Assembly (NCBI GenBank): GCA_963576565.1
Contig: OY755045.1
Location: 1,465,477-1,529,476 of the forward strand
Source of the DNA: Aspidapion aeneum
Taxonomy: Eukaryota > Arthropoda > Insecta > Coleoptera > Brentidae
Direction: 5' to 3'
Length of the DNA: 64,000 bases
The notes under the pieces are model-generated. The model ran no database searches. It was given only the letters and a program-made list of their open reading frames with translations, and was not told where the DNA came from. The position numbers and the translations under genes are program-made. Positions 1-12,159 of this stretch are shown piece by piece (position 1 is the stretch's first letter; each line of letters starts with the position of its first letter).

Positions 1-434
1 TTTACTTTATTCTGGCAGAACAATTTTTTTTAAATGTATAGTAATCCTTAATTTTTCATAGCCGCTTCATTAGCTCACACAAAAATTAAATTTAAAGCAG
101 AAGCAAATGTGACAATCACAAATGACAAAGTCAAATACATGTCAAATATAACAGTTGGCATGTGGTACATGGCGGGTAATTTAAATTCAAAATAAGGAAT
201 GCTAAATCTTAAAGATTTTAACCTTTTAATCATGTTGGTTCCTTACAAACCTTTGGTGGAATATCGGGATGGTGTCTGAGAATATTTCACTGAAATTTTG
301 CGGAAATCTGTAGTGCCATTTTGAAAATACCATAAATAAACCTCTGACCCCCCATAAGACCCAATGTAAAATTCAGCCCCGGGAGAACAGCTGATTTTTT
401 CAGGGTCGTGGCCTCTATTTTTGTGTTGGCCTTG
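1..434 (-). repeat. Dispersed repeat, copy in inverted orientation to 43985-44418
   Basis: The block reads as the reverse complement of 43985-44418 with a few percent differences, including shared stretches such as ATCCCGATATTCCACC and CATGTACCACATGCC in the other orientation. It has no coding capacity. It ends about 10 nt inside intron 8 of the HGSNAT gene, next to the exon 8 donor at 444-445. The family is unrecognised. Confidence 0.8.
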
Positions 435-445
435 GTTGGTCTTAC

Positions 446-3400
446 CACAAATTCTTATTGACAGGAATCAAACCGTCTTCCTTACTGAACCCGCAGAGGG
501 CGCCACCTATAACTCCCAAAAGGACGGACCAACTCATCCATCTTACCACTCTGTCGAAGTGGTTTTTGTACACTAGCATTGTAAGACCCGCTTGTACGCC
601 AATGAATACATGGAAAATTGTCGTTAGACATCCTAAAAATGATAATTTATTGATCTTCTTACCATTCATCTGTACAGCGTGTCCCATTTTCGATGGGATT
701 AAATGGGAAACTCGGTTATTATTAAAGATATTGATTTTCTGATTGCACCTTACCGTGCTCTTTTTTTGAGCCCTTAAAAATGGCGTAATCAGATTTTTGA
801 TGTACCCCGTAGTTTCGCTAACACAGGGAGTTTTTGAAAAAATTGTATTTTTAATAATCCCTTGTATCTCGCTTATTTTGCGAGATACTTTTATTCTGTA
901 AAAACATTTTTATGGTAACTTTTTTAGAAGAAAGTAATGACGTTGTCAATTTTTTAAAATATTGGTTAGTTTTTGAGATATGGTCTTTATCATAAAAAAA
1001 TTAAATACGGACCTGGATTTTTTTTATTACCATTTTGATTGGTTTCATGCCAGTATTATCATAAAATAATAAAAATTTAAAAATTTTTTGTTTTAAGGTA
1101 AAAAAAAATATTTAATATTTAAAAAAAAAATTAGTCCGAACCTGGATATTTCCAACATAAATATAAACTAAAAATTGCTAGTTAAACAATTTTTAGTTTA
1201 ACTGTTTTGATACTTAGCATATTAAAATGGTTTTACGTTAATTTACAGATTTATTTGAAACAAAATCTACGAAAAATACAAAAAAAAAATTATAAAAAAT
1301 AACTAATTTTTCTGATTACCATTATATGTAAGACATTGTTGGCATTTTTGAGTAATTTTTCTTAACGCATTTTGCATAAAAATATTTCTGCCATTTAACT
1401 ATTGGGATTTTGTTGCTTGAATGAAGCAGTCAAACATATCACATTTTTCAAAATCTGGATATGGTCGATTTCTAGCCAGTTTAAAATAATTGTAAGCCAT
1501 TCACAAAAATGACAAGTAAAATGACAATGTCAATTCCACGCTTTTGTTTTGTAAATTTCACGACCTGCTGTTCGGTTATCAAATAATCAGTATGATATTA
1601 TTTTTGTAACTTTTTAACGTTTTTTACTTTATTTAGAAATATTTTAATTATCATTTCAAAACAGATAAACTAAAAATCGTTCAACTAGTGTGTCTTGCAA
1701 TTTTTAATTTATAATTTCCAGGTTCGGACTATAATTTTTTTTTCAAATATTAAATAGTTTTTTTTAACATTAAATCAAAAAAATATTAAAGTTTTATCAT
1801 TTTAAGGTAATAATAGCATGGAAATAATCAAAGTAGTAATAAAAAAAATCCAGGTCCGTATTTAATTTTTTTATGATAAATACCATATCTCAAAAACTAT
1901 ACAATATTTTAAAAAATTGACAACGTCATTATTTTGCTCTAAAAAAGTTGCCATAGAAAGGTTTTTACAGAATAAAAATATATTGCAAAATAAGCGAGAT
2001 ACAAGGAATTAATTAAAATGCAATTTTTTCAAAAGCTCCCTGTATTAGCGAAACCACGGGGTATAGCAAAAAACTGATTACACCATTTTTAAGGGCTCCA
2101 AAAAAGAGCACGGTAAGGTGCAATCAGAAAATCGATATCTTTAATAATAACCGAGTTTCCCATTTAATCCCATCGAAAATGGGACACGCTGTACAGGATG
2201 TTCCAATTTTTTTATTTCTTTAATATAACTTTAAGCAAATAAAGCGAAACGCCCTTTTTAGGTTAGGGTAAAGGAACAACAAAAAAAGTACAAAATTTGA
2301 GGATCTTGAAAAATCAGGTTCTGCGAATCTTGCCTTAAAGTTAACCTTACAATCTAATACAAGTTCTTACTTACCCACCAGTCCTTCAGGATCAAAAGGC
2401 CTAGCTTCAAAGACATTATAAATAGTGGGGTTTTGATAAACGTGGTTGCCCAAAATTAGCCTGTCAATGTAACCAGTAGCTCCACCTATGCAGTTGACAT
2501 ACGAACGATTTTTGTGCAGACCTCCAGGGCCAAAATATCCCCTAAAAAAATTAAATACTTTTTCTACAAGATATTTCCAGTGATTTTTATTAATTATCAT
2601 TTTTTAATTTTTTTTTCGATGTTACACGTGATTTTTTGGGGGCTATACAGAAATCGAAACAATTACCTGGGGCATCCTGATTCCGCTACTGTAAAAACCA
2701 AAATTGTGTGAAATGCCAAAACGCATAATGCAATGATCCATCCTTTCCAAATTTTTAAAATGTCTTCTATTCTTTTATATTTCTAAAAAAATAGAAATTT
2801 AGGACTACACTATTTTTAGATTTTTTTTTCGATTTATTATAATGTCCTAAAAAAGGAGAACAGGAGAATTTAACCTATTTTTCTTACCAATTTTGATTTA
2901 TCCTCTCTCACACTCAAGTCTCTATTCATAAAAAATACACAAATAGCTGAAACTGCAAAGTAAGCTACTCCAAATCGTTGTAGAACTCCAAAAATCCTGA
3001 TGTAGTACAAATCGCTACCACTGTTTAGGAATATCCCAAGCAGGAATAATTTTATCGATCGCTAAAAATACTAATGACATTTTAGAATCAACTTTTTAAA
3101 CCAAATTTTTTATAGAAAAATTTAAAATAACGTACGTATTACAACGGTTTTTAGAATTTTGAAAAAATTTGGCTGAGGTACTTTCATTTTATGGTGGTGG
3201 GATGTATTCTCTAATAAAAACATGTTTTTATATGGCTTAAACCCTAAAACTAAAAGAAAGACAAAGTGTCGAAGGGGAAAACCTTTAGATATATTTTCTG
3301 ATAATGGAACTAATTTTGCTGGAGGCGAAACAGAATTAAAGAAACTTCAAAATAAATGCACGATGATGTATTCTTGATTTAAACTCTTAAATTAAAAGGA

Positions 3401-6400
3401 AGACAAAGTACCACATTTTTTTTAAGAAGTGCAAAGTCGGATATTTTTACCGTATTATTGAGTCAATGATAATACCTTTTCCAAAATTTACTTGAAAATA
3501 TCTCACAAGACTTTTTAGTTTATGAAGTCTGTTATCTGTGATTACTTTGGACCTATGTTCGTCAAAGTCAAAAGAAGCTTGGAAAAAAGATGGGGCTCTT
3601 TATTTGGTTTAATACGAAGGCACTGCATTTAGAGGTGGTATACTTCTTGGCCTAAGGGCCTATAAGGTATTGAGTAGATGTGTAGTACGAAGGGGAAAAC
3701 CTTCAGATATATTTTCTGATAATGGGACTAATTTTGTTGGAGGCAAAAGAGAATTCAAGAAGCTTCAAAATAAATGTACGATGATGTATTCTTTACAAAA
3801 GCAACAATTTTAATTAAAATATGATTTTATAGGGCTTGATTTAAACCCTAAAATTAAAAGTATCATATTTTGTATAAGAAGTTGCAAAGTCTGCAGAAAT
3901 AAAAATCTCAGTTTTATTCAGTCGATGATAACACCTCTACCAACATTTATTTGAAAATATTTCACAAGACCTTTTAGTTTATGCGGTCTTTTATCTGTGA
4001 TTACTTTGGACTTATGTTCATCAAAGTCAAAAGAAGTTTGCAAAAAAGATGGGGCTCTTTACTTGTTTTAATACGAAGGCAGTGCATTAAAAGGTGGTAC
4101 ACAGATTCTTGGCCTATGGGCCTATAAGGCATTGAGTAGATATGTAGCACGAAAGGGAAAACCTTTAGATATATTTTCTGATAATGGGACTAATTTTGTT
4201 GGAGGCAAAAGAGAATTAAAGAAACTTCAAAATAAATGCACGATGATGTATTCTTTACAAAAGCAACAATTTTAATAAAAGTGTATTTTTATAGGGCTTC
4301 ATTTAAATCTTAAAATTAAAAGGAAGACCAAGTATCATAATTTTTATAAGAACTTGCAAAGTCTGCAGAAATAAAAATCTCCGTTTTATTCAGTCCATGA
4401 TAACACCTTTACCAAAATTTATTTGAAAATATTTTACATTATCTGTTGTTATCTGTGATTACTTTGGACTTATGTTCATCAAAGTCAAAAGAAGTTTGCA
4501 AAAAAGATGGGGCTCTTTACTTGTTTTAATACGAAGGCAGTGCATTAAGAGGTGGTATACAGATTCTTGGCCTAAGGGCCTATAAGGCATTGAGTAGATG
4601 TGTAGTACGAAGGGGAAAACCTTCAGATATATTTTCTGATAATGGGACTAATTTTGTTGGAAACAAAAGAGAATTAAAGAAACTTCAAAATAAATGCACG
4701 ATGATGTATTCTTTACAAAAGCAACAATTTTAATAAAAGTATATTTTTATAGGGCTTCATTTAAATCTTAAAATTAAAAGGAAGACCAAGTATCATAATT
4801 TTTATAAGAACTTGCAAAGTCTGCAGAAATAAAAATCTCCGTTTTATTCAGTCCATGATAACACCTTTACCAAAATTTATTTGAAAATATTTCACAAGAC
4901 CTTTTAGTTTATGAAATCTGTTATCTGTGATTACTTTGGACCTATGTTCGTCAAAGTCAAAAGAAGTTTGGAAAAAGATGGGGCTCTTTATTTGGTTTAA
5001 TACGAAGGCACTGCATTTAGAGGTGGTATACAGCTTCTTGGCCTAAGGGCCTATAAGGCATTGAGTAGATGTGAAGCAAGATGGGGAAAACCTTTAGATA
5101 TATTTTCTGACAATGAGACTAATTTTGTTGGAGGCAAAATAGAATTAAAAAAACTTAAAAAAAATGCACTTTAATGTATTCTTTTCAAAAGCAACAATTT
5201 TAATAAAAGTATGTTTTTATAGGGCTTGATTTAAATTAAAAAGAAGACAAAGTATCACATTTTTTTAAAGAAGTACAATGTCTGCAGAATTAAAAATCTT
5301 CGTCTTGTTCAGTCCGTGATAACACCTCTACCAAAATTTATTTAAAAATATTTCAGAAGACCTTCTAGTTTATGCGGTTTGTTATCTGTGATTATTTTGG
5401 ACCTATGTTCGTCAAAGTCAAAAGAAGTTTGCTTAAAAGATGGGGCTCTTCACTTGTTTTAATACGAAGGCAGTGCAATAAGAGGTGGTATACAGATTCT
5501 TGGCCTAAGGGCCTATAAGGCTTTGAGTAGATGTGTAGTACGAAGGGGAAAACCTTCAGATATATTTTCTGATAATGGGACTAATTTTGTTGGAGGCAAA
5601 ATAGAATTAAAAAAACTTCAAAATAAATGCACAATGATGTATTCTTTAGAAAAGCAACAATTTTAATAAAAGTATGTTTTTATAGGGCTTGATTTAAACT
5701 CTTAAATTAAAAGGAAGAAAAGTATCACATTTTTTTAAAGAAGTATAATGTCTGCAGAATTAAAAATCTTCGTCTTGTTCAGTCCGTGATAACACCTCTA
5801 TCAAAATTTATTTAAAAATATTTCAGAAGACCTTCTAGTTTATGCGGTTTGTTATCTGTGATTATTTTGGACCTATGTTCGTCAAAGTCAAATGAAGTTT
5901 GGAAAAACGATGTATGTCACTTTTTACTTGGTTTAATACGAAGCATTTAGAGGTGGCATACTCAACTTATACAGATACTTTGCTAAACAGGTAGTTGAAG
6001 GGCAAGTAGAGGGAAACTTTTAGATATATTCTTTGATAATGGGACCAATTTTGTTGGAGGCAATAGAAAATCGAAAAAAATCATGAAAGAACTGAATCAA
6101 AAGAAATTCAGCAATGAATTAACGATATAGAAAATAAGATCGAAATTTATCCTACCTTATGCTCCTCACCTGGGCAGTTTATGAAAATGGCTAGTCCGGT
6201 CAATCAAACAAATTCTATGTTTTAAATTAAAAGATTTAAAACTTTCAGAAGAAACGTTATACACTATTTCAATGGAAGCTGAAGCAACTGTGAATTACAG
6301 ACCACTAACTTATATTTCTGAAGAACCTGAAGGTGAAATTAAAGCATTAGCTTCCATGCATTTTTTAAGATAAGTCAGCAGTATGAAAAAATTTAGTAGT

Positions 6401-9400
6401 ATAAAACCAAGCCATATTCAAAAAATATCTTACTTTACCAACGTTCCACATAATGTCCCCATTACTGACATCTTTCTTAAAACTAGATACCAAAGATATG
6501 GGGACGCAGACGCCCATGATCCAAATAAACCATGGGAAAACCAAGTCAGCCACGTGAAGACCATTCCAAGTTGCATGTTCGATAAATTTGTAGCCACCGT
6601 TGCCAAAATTTGCGAAGATCATGATAACAATAGATATTCTAAAAAAGTGTTAAGACCTGTAAGAAATAGGATTAAAAATAATATGAGATAATACTACATT
6701 TTATGCCGTAGTTACAGAGATGAGAAGAAGTTTAAGAAATCTGCTAACTGCTAACTCTCTGGCGCGATTGCCAGTTTTATAAATAGGTGTGACTGATTTC
6801 ACTCAAAAACTGTAGAAATTCCAGCTATCTGCTTACCCTCTAAAGGCGTCTATCGATAAAACTCTTTCTTTTTTTGTTACTGTTTTACTTGCTTCACTAT
6901 TTTCTTCACCATCACATTTTTGTTTCCTTTTATATTTGTGCCAAAATTTTATAATTGTATACAGAGCTCCAAATACAACGATGTGAAGGACAAATACTGT
7001 TAAAATGGCTAAAAATTTAAAAGAAAATTTCTTATTTTTTAAATATAATGTAGAGTATGTTTTTATTTTAATAAAATTGTACCTTTTTGATTTTAAATTT
7101 GTTCTTACTAAAACTTCACTTACGAATATATATGTTTACTGGTTCTTTTATAGTTTCAATTTTACAACTGTTACTGCTGACTTCAATATTATAAACTCCA
7201 AATTGTTCAAAATGGGGATCCAATTTACAAATAACTTCATCTTCAAAATTTTCTGGAAAATATTCCATTTGTTTAGTGGCTATCAGGAACTCTTTATTAG
7301 TTTCTGAGATATTTACTTCTGATTTGTCCAAGAATAAATATGGACACTAAAATAATGTTAAGTCAAACCTCACAGCATAACTTATATTTATATTTTTTAC
7401 TTTAATTAATTGATGCAGTAAATAATAGTACATTATATACCCAGGGACTAAAGTGATACTTTTTATCCCGAGGCGAAATGTTTGTACAATTCGCTGAGGG
7501 ATAAAAAGACACTTTAGTCAAGTGGTATATATACTATTTTTTGCAATTCTGGGCATAGTTTCAATCAAATTTTTAATTAAATTTTTCAAAAAGAAAGTCA
7601 TCTCCACTGCACTATTGATTGGCCTATAAAATGTGACAACCAATAAAGTACCATTCATTCTCTGACGTTAAGTCAGTTGATATTTCTTAGATAGCCTTGG
7701 ATAATACTTGGTTGTCAGGGTGTTGTCAAGGTACAATAAAATAACTGTTAAAATACAAACAACGCCGTGGAGATTTCTGCGATTTGCTAGTGCGTTCCCA
7801 AAAGTAAAAAAAATGAATATTGATATTGATACAGCTGCCGCAGAGGCAGTGAAGGCACTGCTGCCCGCTAAATCGGAGAAAATATATGAAAAACAATACA
7901 AACATTTCCTGGATTGGTGTCAAGCTAAGGATGTTGCTGATGTTACACAGGAGAAGGTACTTCTTGCATATTTCTTCCATCATGCGAAAAATTTGAAGGC
8001 TTCAACGGTTTGGTCACATTATTCAATGATTAAATCAAAGCTGATCGTTGAAAAAAGTTTGGACATTGGAAAATATTCAAAATTGAAGGCATTTTTGAAA
8101 AGAAATGGGGATGGCTACCGCCCAAAGAAGTCTCGAATACTGGACATGGATCATATCCAGCAGTTCCTCCAGGAAGCACCAAATCAAGAATATTTGATGA
8201 TCAAGGTAAAGTGATCTGTTTTTACATTATTTTGAACCATGTTAACGTCACTGATTCGAAATATCATTTGTTGCTATCAGGTTACGTAGTTTGTACAAAA
8301 AATTGTATTGCTACTTAGTAACTGAAAAATCTTTTTTTTTCCAGGTGGCGTTGATAATGGGAGTTGCCGATGCATGCAGGGGTGTTGAACTGTGCCAGCT
8401 ACAGAATGAAGATGTTCAAGTCCAAGATTTTCATCTTGTTGTCACAGTTCGAAACACGAAAAATCAAACTGACCGATGCTTCATAGTGAAGAACTCCAAA
8501 GAAAGCAACGCTACAGACGTAGTGAAAATCTGTAAATCCTACATGGCTCTGAGACCAACAAATTTGACAATATCGAGATATTTCATTGGCTATAAAGACG
8601 GCAAATGTTTATCACAACCTGTTGGAAAGAATACTTTTGGGCTTTTCCCGCGAAAAATAGCTGCCTTTCTGAACCTGCCAGAGGCCGTTTCATACACAGG
8701 ACACTGCTTCAGGCGTACCTCTGCTTCCCTTTTAGCAGATTCTGGAGCGAATATTGACCAGCTCAAAAGACACGGTGGTTGGAAAAGTGCTACCGTTGCT
8801 GAAGGGTATGTTGAGCAATCAATCGAAAACAAAAAAATGTGGCGGATAAAATATTCAGTCAAAACTTGAGGACAGATATCAAGAGTCATAAAAGCCAAGG
8901 CCAATCACGTACCGTAACAGTATGCAATTTTCCAGAACCCACAATCAACGAAGACAGCAGCACTGATCACACCGAACCAGCAATTTTCGGATCTCCACTG
9001 CAAAACATCAACCTCAACCAACAGCGAAGCGAAATCGATTCAGATCCACGATCATTGATTCATTTAGTTGGCTGTAGCGGCGCTATTTTGAATATCAATA
9101 TAACAAACAATAATAATGTCAAATAACGTGGGAATGTATAGATTAGGCCAGGTAGTTTATTTTGATAGTGTATAGGCCTATTTTTAGATGCTCCCAAATA
9201 CAAAAATACAAAATTTGAAAAAACCATGAATTCGGGTCCAGGGACTAAAATATTTTAGTCCCCGGGATAAAAAGTACTATTTTAGTACCTAAAATGAGGG
9301 ACTAAAATGCGTTTTTAGTCCCTGAATCGCAAAAATGGGTTTTAATTAATAATATTCGCGATTGTCCAGAAGAGCATTATGAATACTTTTTATTTGTCTG

Positions 9401-9687
9401 AATTTGGTTGTTTGGGTTTCAGATAAGTGATAGAGGCCACAGTTCATTTCCAGGATATGGAAAATAATAAGAAATAACTTTACAATTATTTAAGGATTTA
9501 TAAACTTTACCTCTATGCATTCCTTATCCCTGGTATGGACAAAAATATCACCAATTTTGATAGTAGAGTCTCTGGCAGTGATTGTAAAATAGTGCTGATC
9601 CAATTTTAGTTTATCCATATCGAAAGCTTTGTCGCCATATTGAATAATTCTGTCTCCTGTGTAATCGTCTATAAATTTCCAGCCCAT
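446..9687 (-). CDS. HGSNAT: Heparan-alpha-glucosaminide N-acetyltransferase (HGSNAT), 5' eight exons, partial
   Basis: Lysosomal multi-pass membrane enzyme that moves acetyl from cytosolic acetyl-CoA to terminal glucosamine of heparan sulfate. Exons read on the minus strand: 9687-9511, 7346-7124, 7008-6837, 6638-6434, 3061-2888, 2782-2667, 2541-2375, 632-446. All borders are GT..AG and phases match (0,1,2,0,0,2,1,2), giving 473 codons. The ATG at 9687 sits in CAAAATGG. Residues 1-133 are the luminal N-terminal part and about 134-156 the first membrane helix. SIDAFRG opens the catalytic domain, and HATWNG carries the conserved His (about residue 212) aligned by memory with the family's active-site His. 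FGPGGLH, NCIGGATGYIDR, FDPEGLVG and IPVNKNLW are family signatures. The C-terminal helices must lie beyond position 1. Introns 1, 4 and 7 are filled by mobile DNA, but no exon is visibly broken. The family call is firm; the first exon's N-terminus is less certain. Confidence 0.93.
670..2196. mobile_element. Foldback element with about 480-bp inverted arms in HGSNAT intron 7
   Basis: The left arm (670 to about 1150) and right arm (about 1718 to 2196) are reverse complements of each other. Both termini read CTGTACAGCGTGTCCC going inward. Shared landmarks are AGCACGGTAAGGTGCAATCA, TTGACAACGTCATTA and AATACGGACCTGGAT with its complement. The 570-bp centre is AT-rich with a small inner palindrome near 1165-1200. 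There is no ORF, so it is non-autonomous. The left end lies only about 37 bp from the exon 8 splice acceptor (633-634), so it may supply the branch-point region. Confidence 0.82.
3190..6372 (+). mobile_element. Tandem array of BEL/Pao integrase fragments plus integrase 3' end
   Basis: A unit near 462 bp recurs about seven times. The landmark ATAATGGGACTAATTTTG or a variant starts at 3301, 3719, 4181, 4639, 5110, 5572 and 6036. Translated forward, parts of each unit read like the integrase core of BEL-type LTR retrotransposons (FSDNGTNFVGG; YFGPMFVKVK), but stops and frame changes interrupt every copy. After the last unit, 6130-6372 continues into the integrase C-terminal region (VNYRPLTYISEEPEG). 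The array lies in HGSNAT intron 4, antisense to the gene. No LTR, reverse transcriptase or gag is seen. The copies are inactive. Confidence 0.82.
7813..8869 (+). CDS. Crypton/KIAA1958-like tyrosine recombinase, two exons
   Basis: Probable DNA-integrating recombinase of a mobile element. Exon 1 is 7813-8205 (131 codons, donor GTAAAG). Exon 2 is 8345-8869, after a T-rich tract and CCAG, with the phase kept, giving 305 aa. The N-terminal part (LLPAKSEKIYEKQYKHFLDW) resembles the SAM-like core-binding domain of this family. The catalytic set is complete: R143 in ADACRGVEL, H251-x-x-R254 in GHCFRRTSA, H274 in RHGGW and Y286 in AEGYVEQS. After residue 296 the frame ends, but the +1 frame stays open to 9126 (about 95 codons) and ends in NINITNNNNVK, a family-like tail. 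An A7 run at 8831-8837 is a likely slip site. This copy is therefore either recently frameshifted or the assembly has a one-base error. Confidence 0.85.
8839..9126 (+). pseudogene. Frameshifted C-terminal continuation of the tyrosine recombinase
   Basis: The open frame begins right after the A7 run at 8831-8837 and ends at TAA 9124-9126. It is Ser/Thr/Asn rich (ADKIFSQNLRTD, then CSGAILNINITNNNN). It has no ATG of its own in good context and overlaps the last codons of the upstream frame, so I read it as the displaced tail of the same protein rather than a separate gene. Confidence 0.6.
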
Positions 9688-10340
9688 TTTGGTTTATGTA
9701 AAAGTATATTTTTAATTTTAAAACTAAAAACAAATAAATTTAAAGTTTTGGCGCGAAAATGTAGATAATTTTTCCAAAAATACTAAAACTACATGTTTGT
9801 AAAAACAATTCAAAGACCATCAAAATGAAGTGCTGCTTGATCCAAATTCCGTATTGAAATAAGCATCATTAAACGTACTCACCCCTCATTAGGAGGGTGC
9901 GTTTCACTATTATAATCATGTCAAAATATTTTGTATTTTTCCAAAATCCTATTTTTTATACTTGAAAATGGCTCCGGTTTCGTTGTTATTGTTAAAGTCT
10001 GTATTTAATTGTTAATATTACCGCAAAAATCACAACATATTTTTCTTACCAACTGTTTTAAAAACAAGAAGCAACCGATTGTATTTATTTATCCAAAACA
10101 ATTAAGATAAATAATGTATTTAATGTTTTGTTTAAAAGCAATCAGTAAATATTCTTTACTATCTTCTTAAGATAAAAAAAAATACATTTGAAACGTCACT
10201 ATTTTTTAAAAACACACTAAGGTATACGATTTATGCACTTACTCCATACAGTAACACGGTATGAATAATAATAATATTTATTTATTTATTTATGTTTGGG
10301 ATTTCATGGTGTTCGGCTTTTTGAAATCAGGTTAAAGAAG
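9688..10340. other. Upstream region of HGSNAT, no gene seen
   Basis: Immediately 5' of the HGSNAT start is a short AT-rich leader and then GTTTTGGCGCG near 9745, a possible core promoter area. The rest holds AT-rich filler and a TATT microsatellite near 10275-10295. No ORF, inverted repeat or known element end was recognised. Confidence 0.4.
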
Positions 10341-10341
10341 A

Positions 10342-11450
10342 ATGAAAGTGGTCGTGAAAATGGTTATGGTCGACAATGATTTTTATGTGTGGTTTAATTT
10401 TTGCAAGAATTTAACTGGTTTCAAAAGGTCTTCGCTACCAAATTTATGTATGGGAAAATATTACAACATTAAACTCCCAGAGAGGGAGGACTGGATAAAG
10501 AAGAGGACCAATTTTTCAAACAACGATAGCTTCTGGTATACCGACAGATTCAAAATGCCATCAGGCGTTGGATCTGGAGTTGTTAATATCCAAGAAAAAG
10601 TCGAGATTAAACATAGTCTGGGCCAAGTGGCTACTATATTTCAGACAGAACTCGTAGCCATTGAACTGTGTGCCAGGTAGATTACTGACCACGAATGGAC
10701 CAACAGGATAAAAAAAATCTTCTCTGAAAGTCAAGCAGCCTTAAGAGCGCTTGATTCCTATACGGTCTCATTGAGAGCCGTGAGGAGCCCCAGGGACTCG
10801 CTGAATGTGCTTGGTAGTGCTAATAAGGTGTCATTAGTATGGATACCAGGGCACTCTGGGCACTAGGGAAATGAGGCTGCAGACCAGGCAGCGAGGGAAG
10901 CGGCATCTGCCGAATTTTTCGGGCCCGAACCAGCTCTGGGGATATCATACAATGCTGCTAAATTAACCTTATTGAGATGGAGGGAGAACAGCTTCCAACA
11001 ATACTGGATGAATATACCAGAACTGACTCACTCTAAAGAGTTCATTAAGGGACCTTGTCAAAAGAGAGCCAGGAATATAATTGGACTTACCAGACAGGAG
11101 ATCAGTATAGTGACTGGACTTTTTAGGGATCACTGTCGACTAAGAGTACCTATGCATAGAATGGGAATAACAGAAGAGACCGAATGTAGACTCTGTATGG
11201 AAGATGACGAAACAGTTAGACATGTACTGTGGGAATGTTCGGCTATTGCACGTTTTCGTCAAAACACTTTCGGCAAACCTCAGAATTATTGAGAAGATCT
11301 GAACAGTGTCTCATCCAAACTGATAGCTAACCTTTTTGGAGGATTAGGCATACAGTGGTGAGAAACCACTCAAAAGTGAGCCACCATAGACCCACTAGTG
11401 GTCGCAGTGGAAGGGCTGCAAGGCCACTCACATATGAATTATCATCATGG
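10342..11450 (+). pseudogene. LINE ORF2 3' part: RNase H and terminal domain, R1/I-like, broken
   Basis: The first frame (to 10680) ends in an RNase H start: WYTD followed by SGVGSGV, then SLGQVATIFQTELVAIELCA. After a stop, other frames continue with RALDSYT, SLVWIPGHSGH, GNEAADQAAREAAS (RNase H end) and, at 10972-11292, a terminal domain with CRLCMEDDETVRHVLWEC, the usual C-C-H-C pattern of these LINEs. The 3' UTR (11293-11450) contains GAGCCACCATAGACCCAC and ends near ATTATCATCAT. The copy is truncated at 5' and carries in-frame stops. The same 3' UTR recurs in reverse at 19935-20160 and 28498-28585. Confidence 0.85.
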
Positions 11451-11950
11451 GAAAATATTTTTAAAAAAAAGTTATAATTTAATGAATTTTTACCTTCCCA
11501 GCCCGCGCAGAAATGGCTAAAGAAGGTATTGACAAAAAAATTGATTTTAAAGTTGAAACTTTGATGTGATGTGATGTTTTTTGGCATTTAAAAAATTGCT
11601 AACTTTTTAACCGGGCATCGTGCTCAAAGATGCGGTTTTCGCAATATAGTAGAAGACATTTTTCCTAATAATTTGAGGGCTTTCGTTTCTTAGATATTTA
11701 CAAAAGACATTGAGTCACTTTCAACATTCGGTGATATGGACCTTTATGTAATTTTATTATTATGTGAATTCAAAGAATATTGTTTGGCGCCCACTGGTAT
11801 TTTACTATATTTAAATACCTAATTGACATTTACCAATAATAAGCTTCATTTGGATATTTAGGTTAAACGAATAATTTTTTTTATTAAAAAAAATTAAATA
11901 GAAAAATACGTCAAGTAGGGAAAAATACCCATATTTATCCGGAAAACACT
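11451..11950. other. Gene-free AT-rich stretch
   Basis: No ORF of note, no inverted repeat and no recognised element. A segment near 11600-11720 (GCATCGTGCTCAAAGATGCG) looks like a fragment of a dispersed repeat but has no second copy in the window. Confidence 0.3.
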
Positions 11951-12003
11951 GAAAAAGAAATTGGTCCCAAAAATACTGAGAGCCAGAAAACCAACATCTA
12001 AAA
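11951..12003 (+). repeat. Left member of a 52-bp direct repeat flanking the satellite
   Basis: GAAATTGGTCCCAAAAATAC and the following ACTGAGAG.CAGAAAACCAA recur at 13417-13468 at the far end of the TGAAAAA array, with only a few substitutions. The satellite therefore lies between duplicated copies of one short sequence. Confidence 0.85.
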
Positions 12004-12150
12004 CGGGCAAACGGGGAAACAGGCAAACGGGGAAACGGGCAAACAGGGAAACGGGGAAACGGGCAAACGGAGAAACGGGCAAACGGGAAAACGGGCAAAC
12101 GGGGAAACGGGTAAACGGGCAAACGGAGAAACGGGCAAACGGGGAAAATT
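12003..12150 (+). repeat. 16-bp minisatellite GGGGAAACGGGCAAAC
   Basis: About nine imperfect copies of GGGGAAACGGGCAAAC run directly into the TGAAAAA heptamer array through the junction GGGGAAAATTAAAAATGG. The same unit in reverse complement occupies 15390-15517 with the same junction. Confidence 0.95.
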
Positions 12151-12159
12151 AAAAATGGA

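Larger units (their letters stand above)
7434..9345 (+). mobile_element. Crypton-like tyrosine recombinase element in HGSNAT intron 1
   Basis: The element surrounds the recombinase gene at 7813-9126. At the left (7434-7532) lies an imperfect palindrome, GGGACTAAAGTGATAC and TTTTTATCCC, mirrored by GGGATAAAAAGACACTTTAGTC-type sequence. At the right (9236-9340) lie several short GGGACTAAAA boxes with their complements. Exact termini are not visible, because Crypton-type elements make no long target duplication. It sits in the first intron of HGSNAT on the opposite strand. Confidence 0.65.

Noticed and set aside
458..742. Plus-strand ORF opposite HGSNAT exon 8
   Set aside because: It is the antisense shadow of a well-supported exon and runs into the foldback element.
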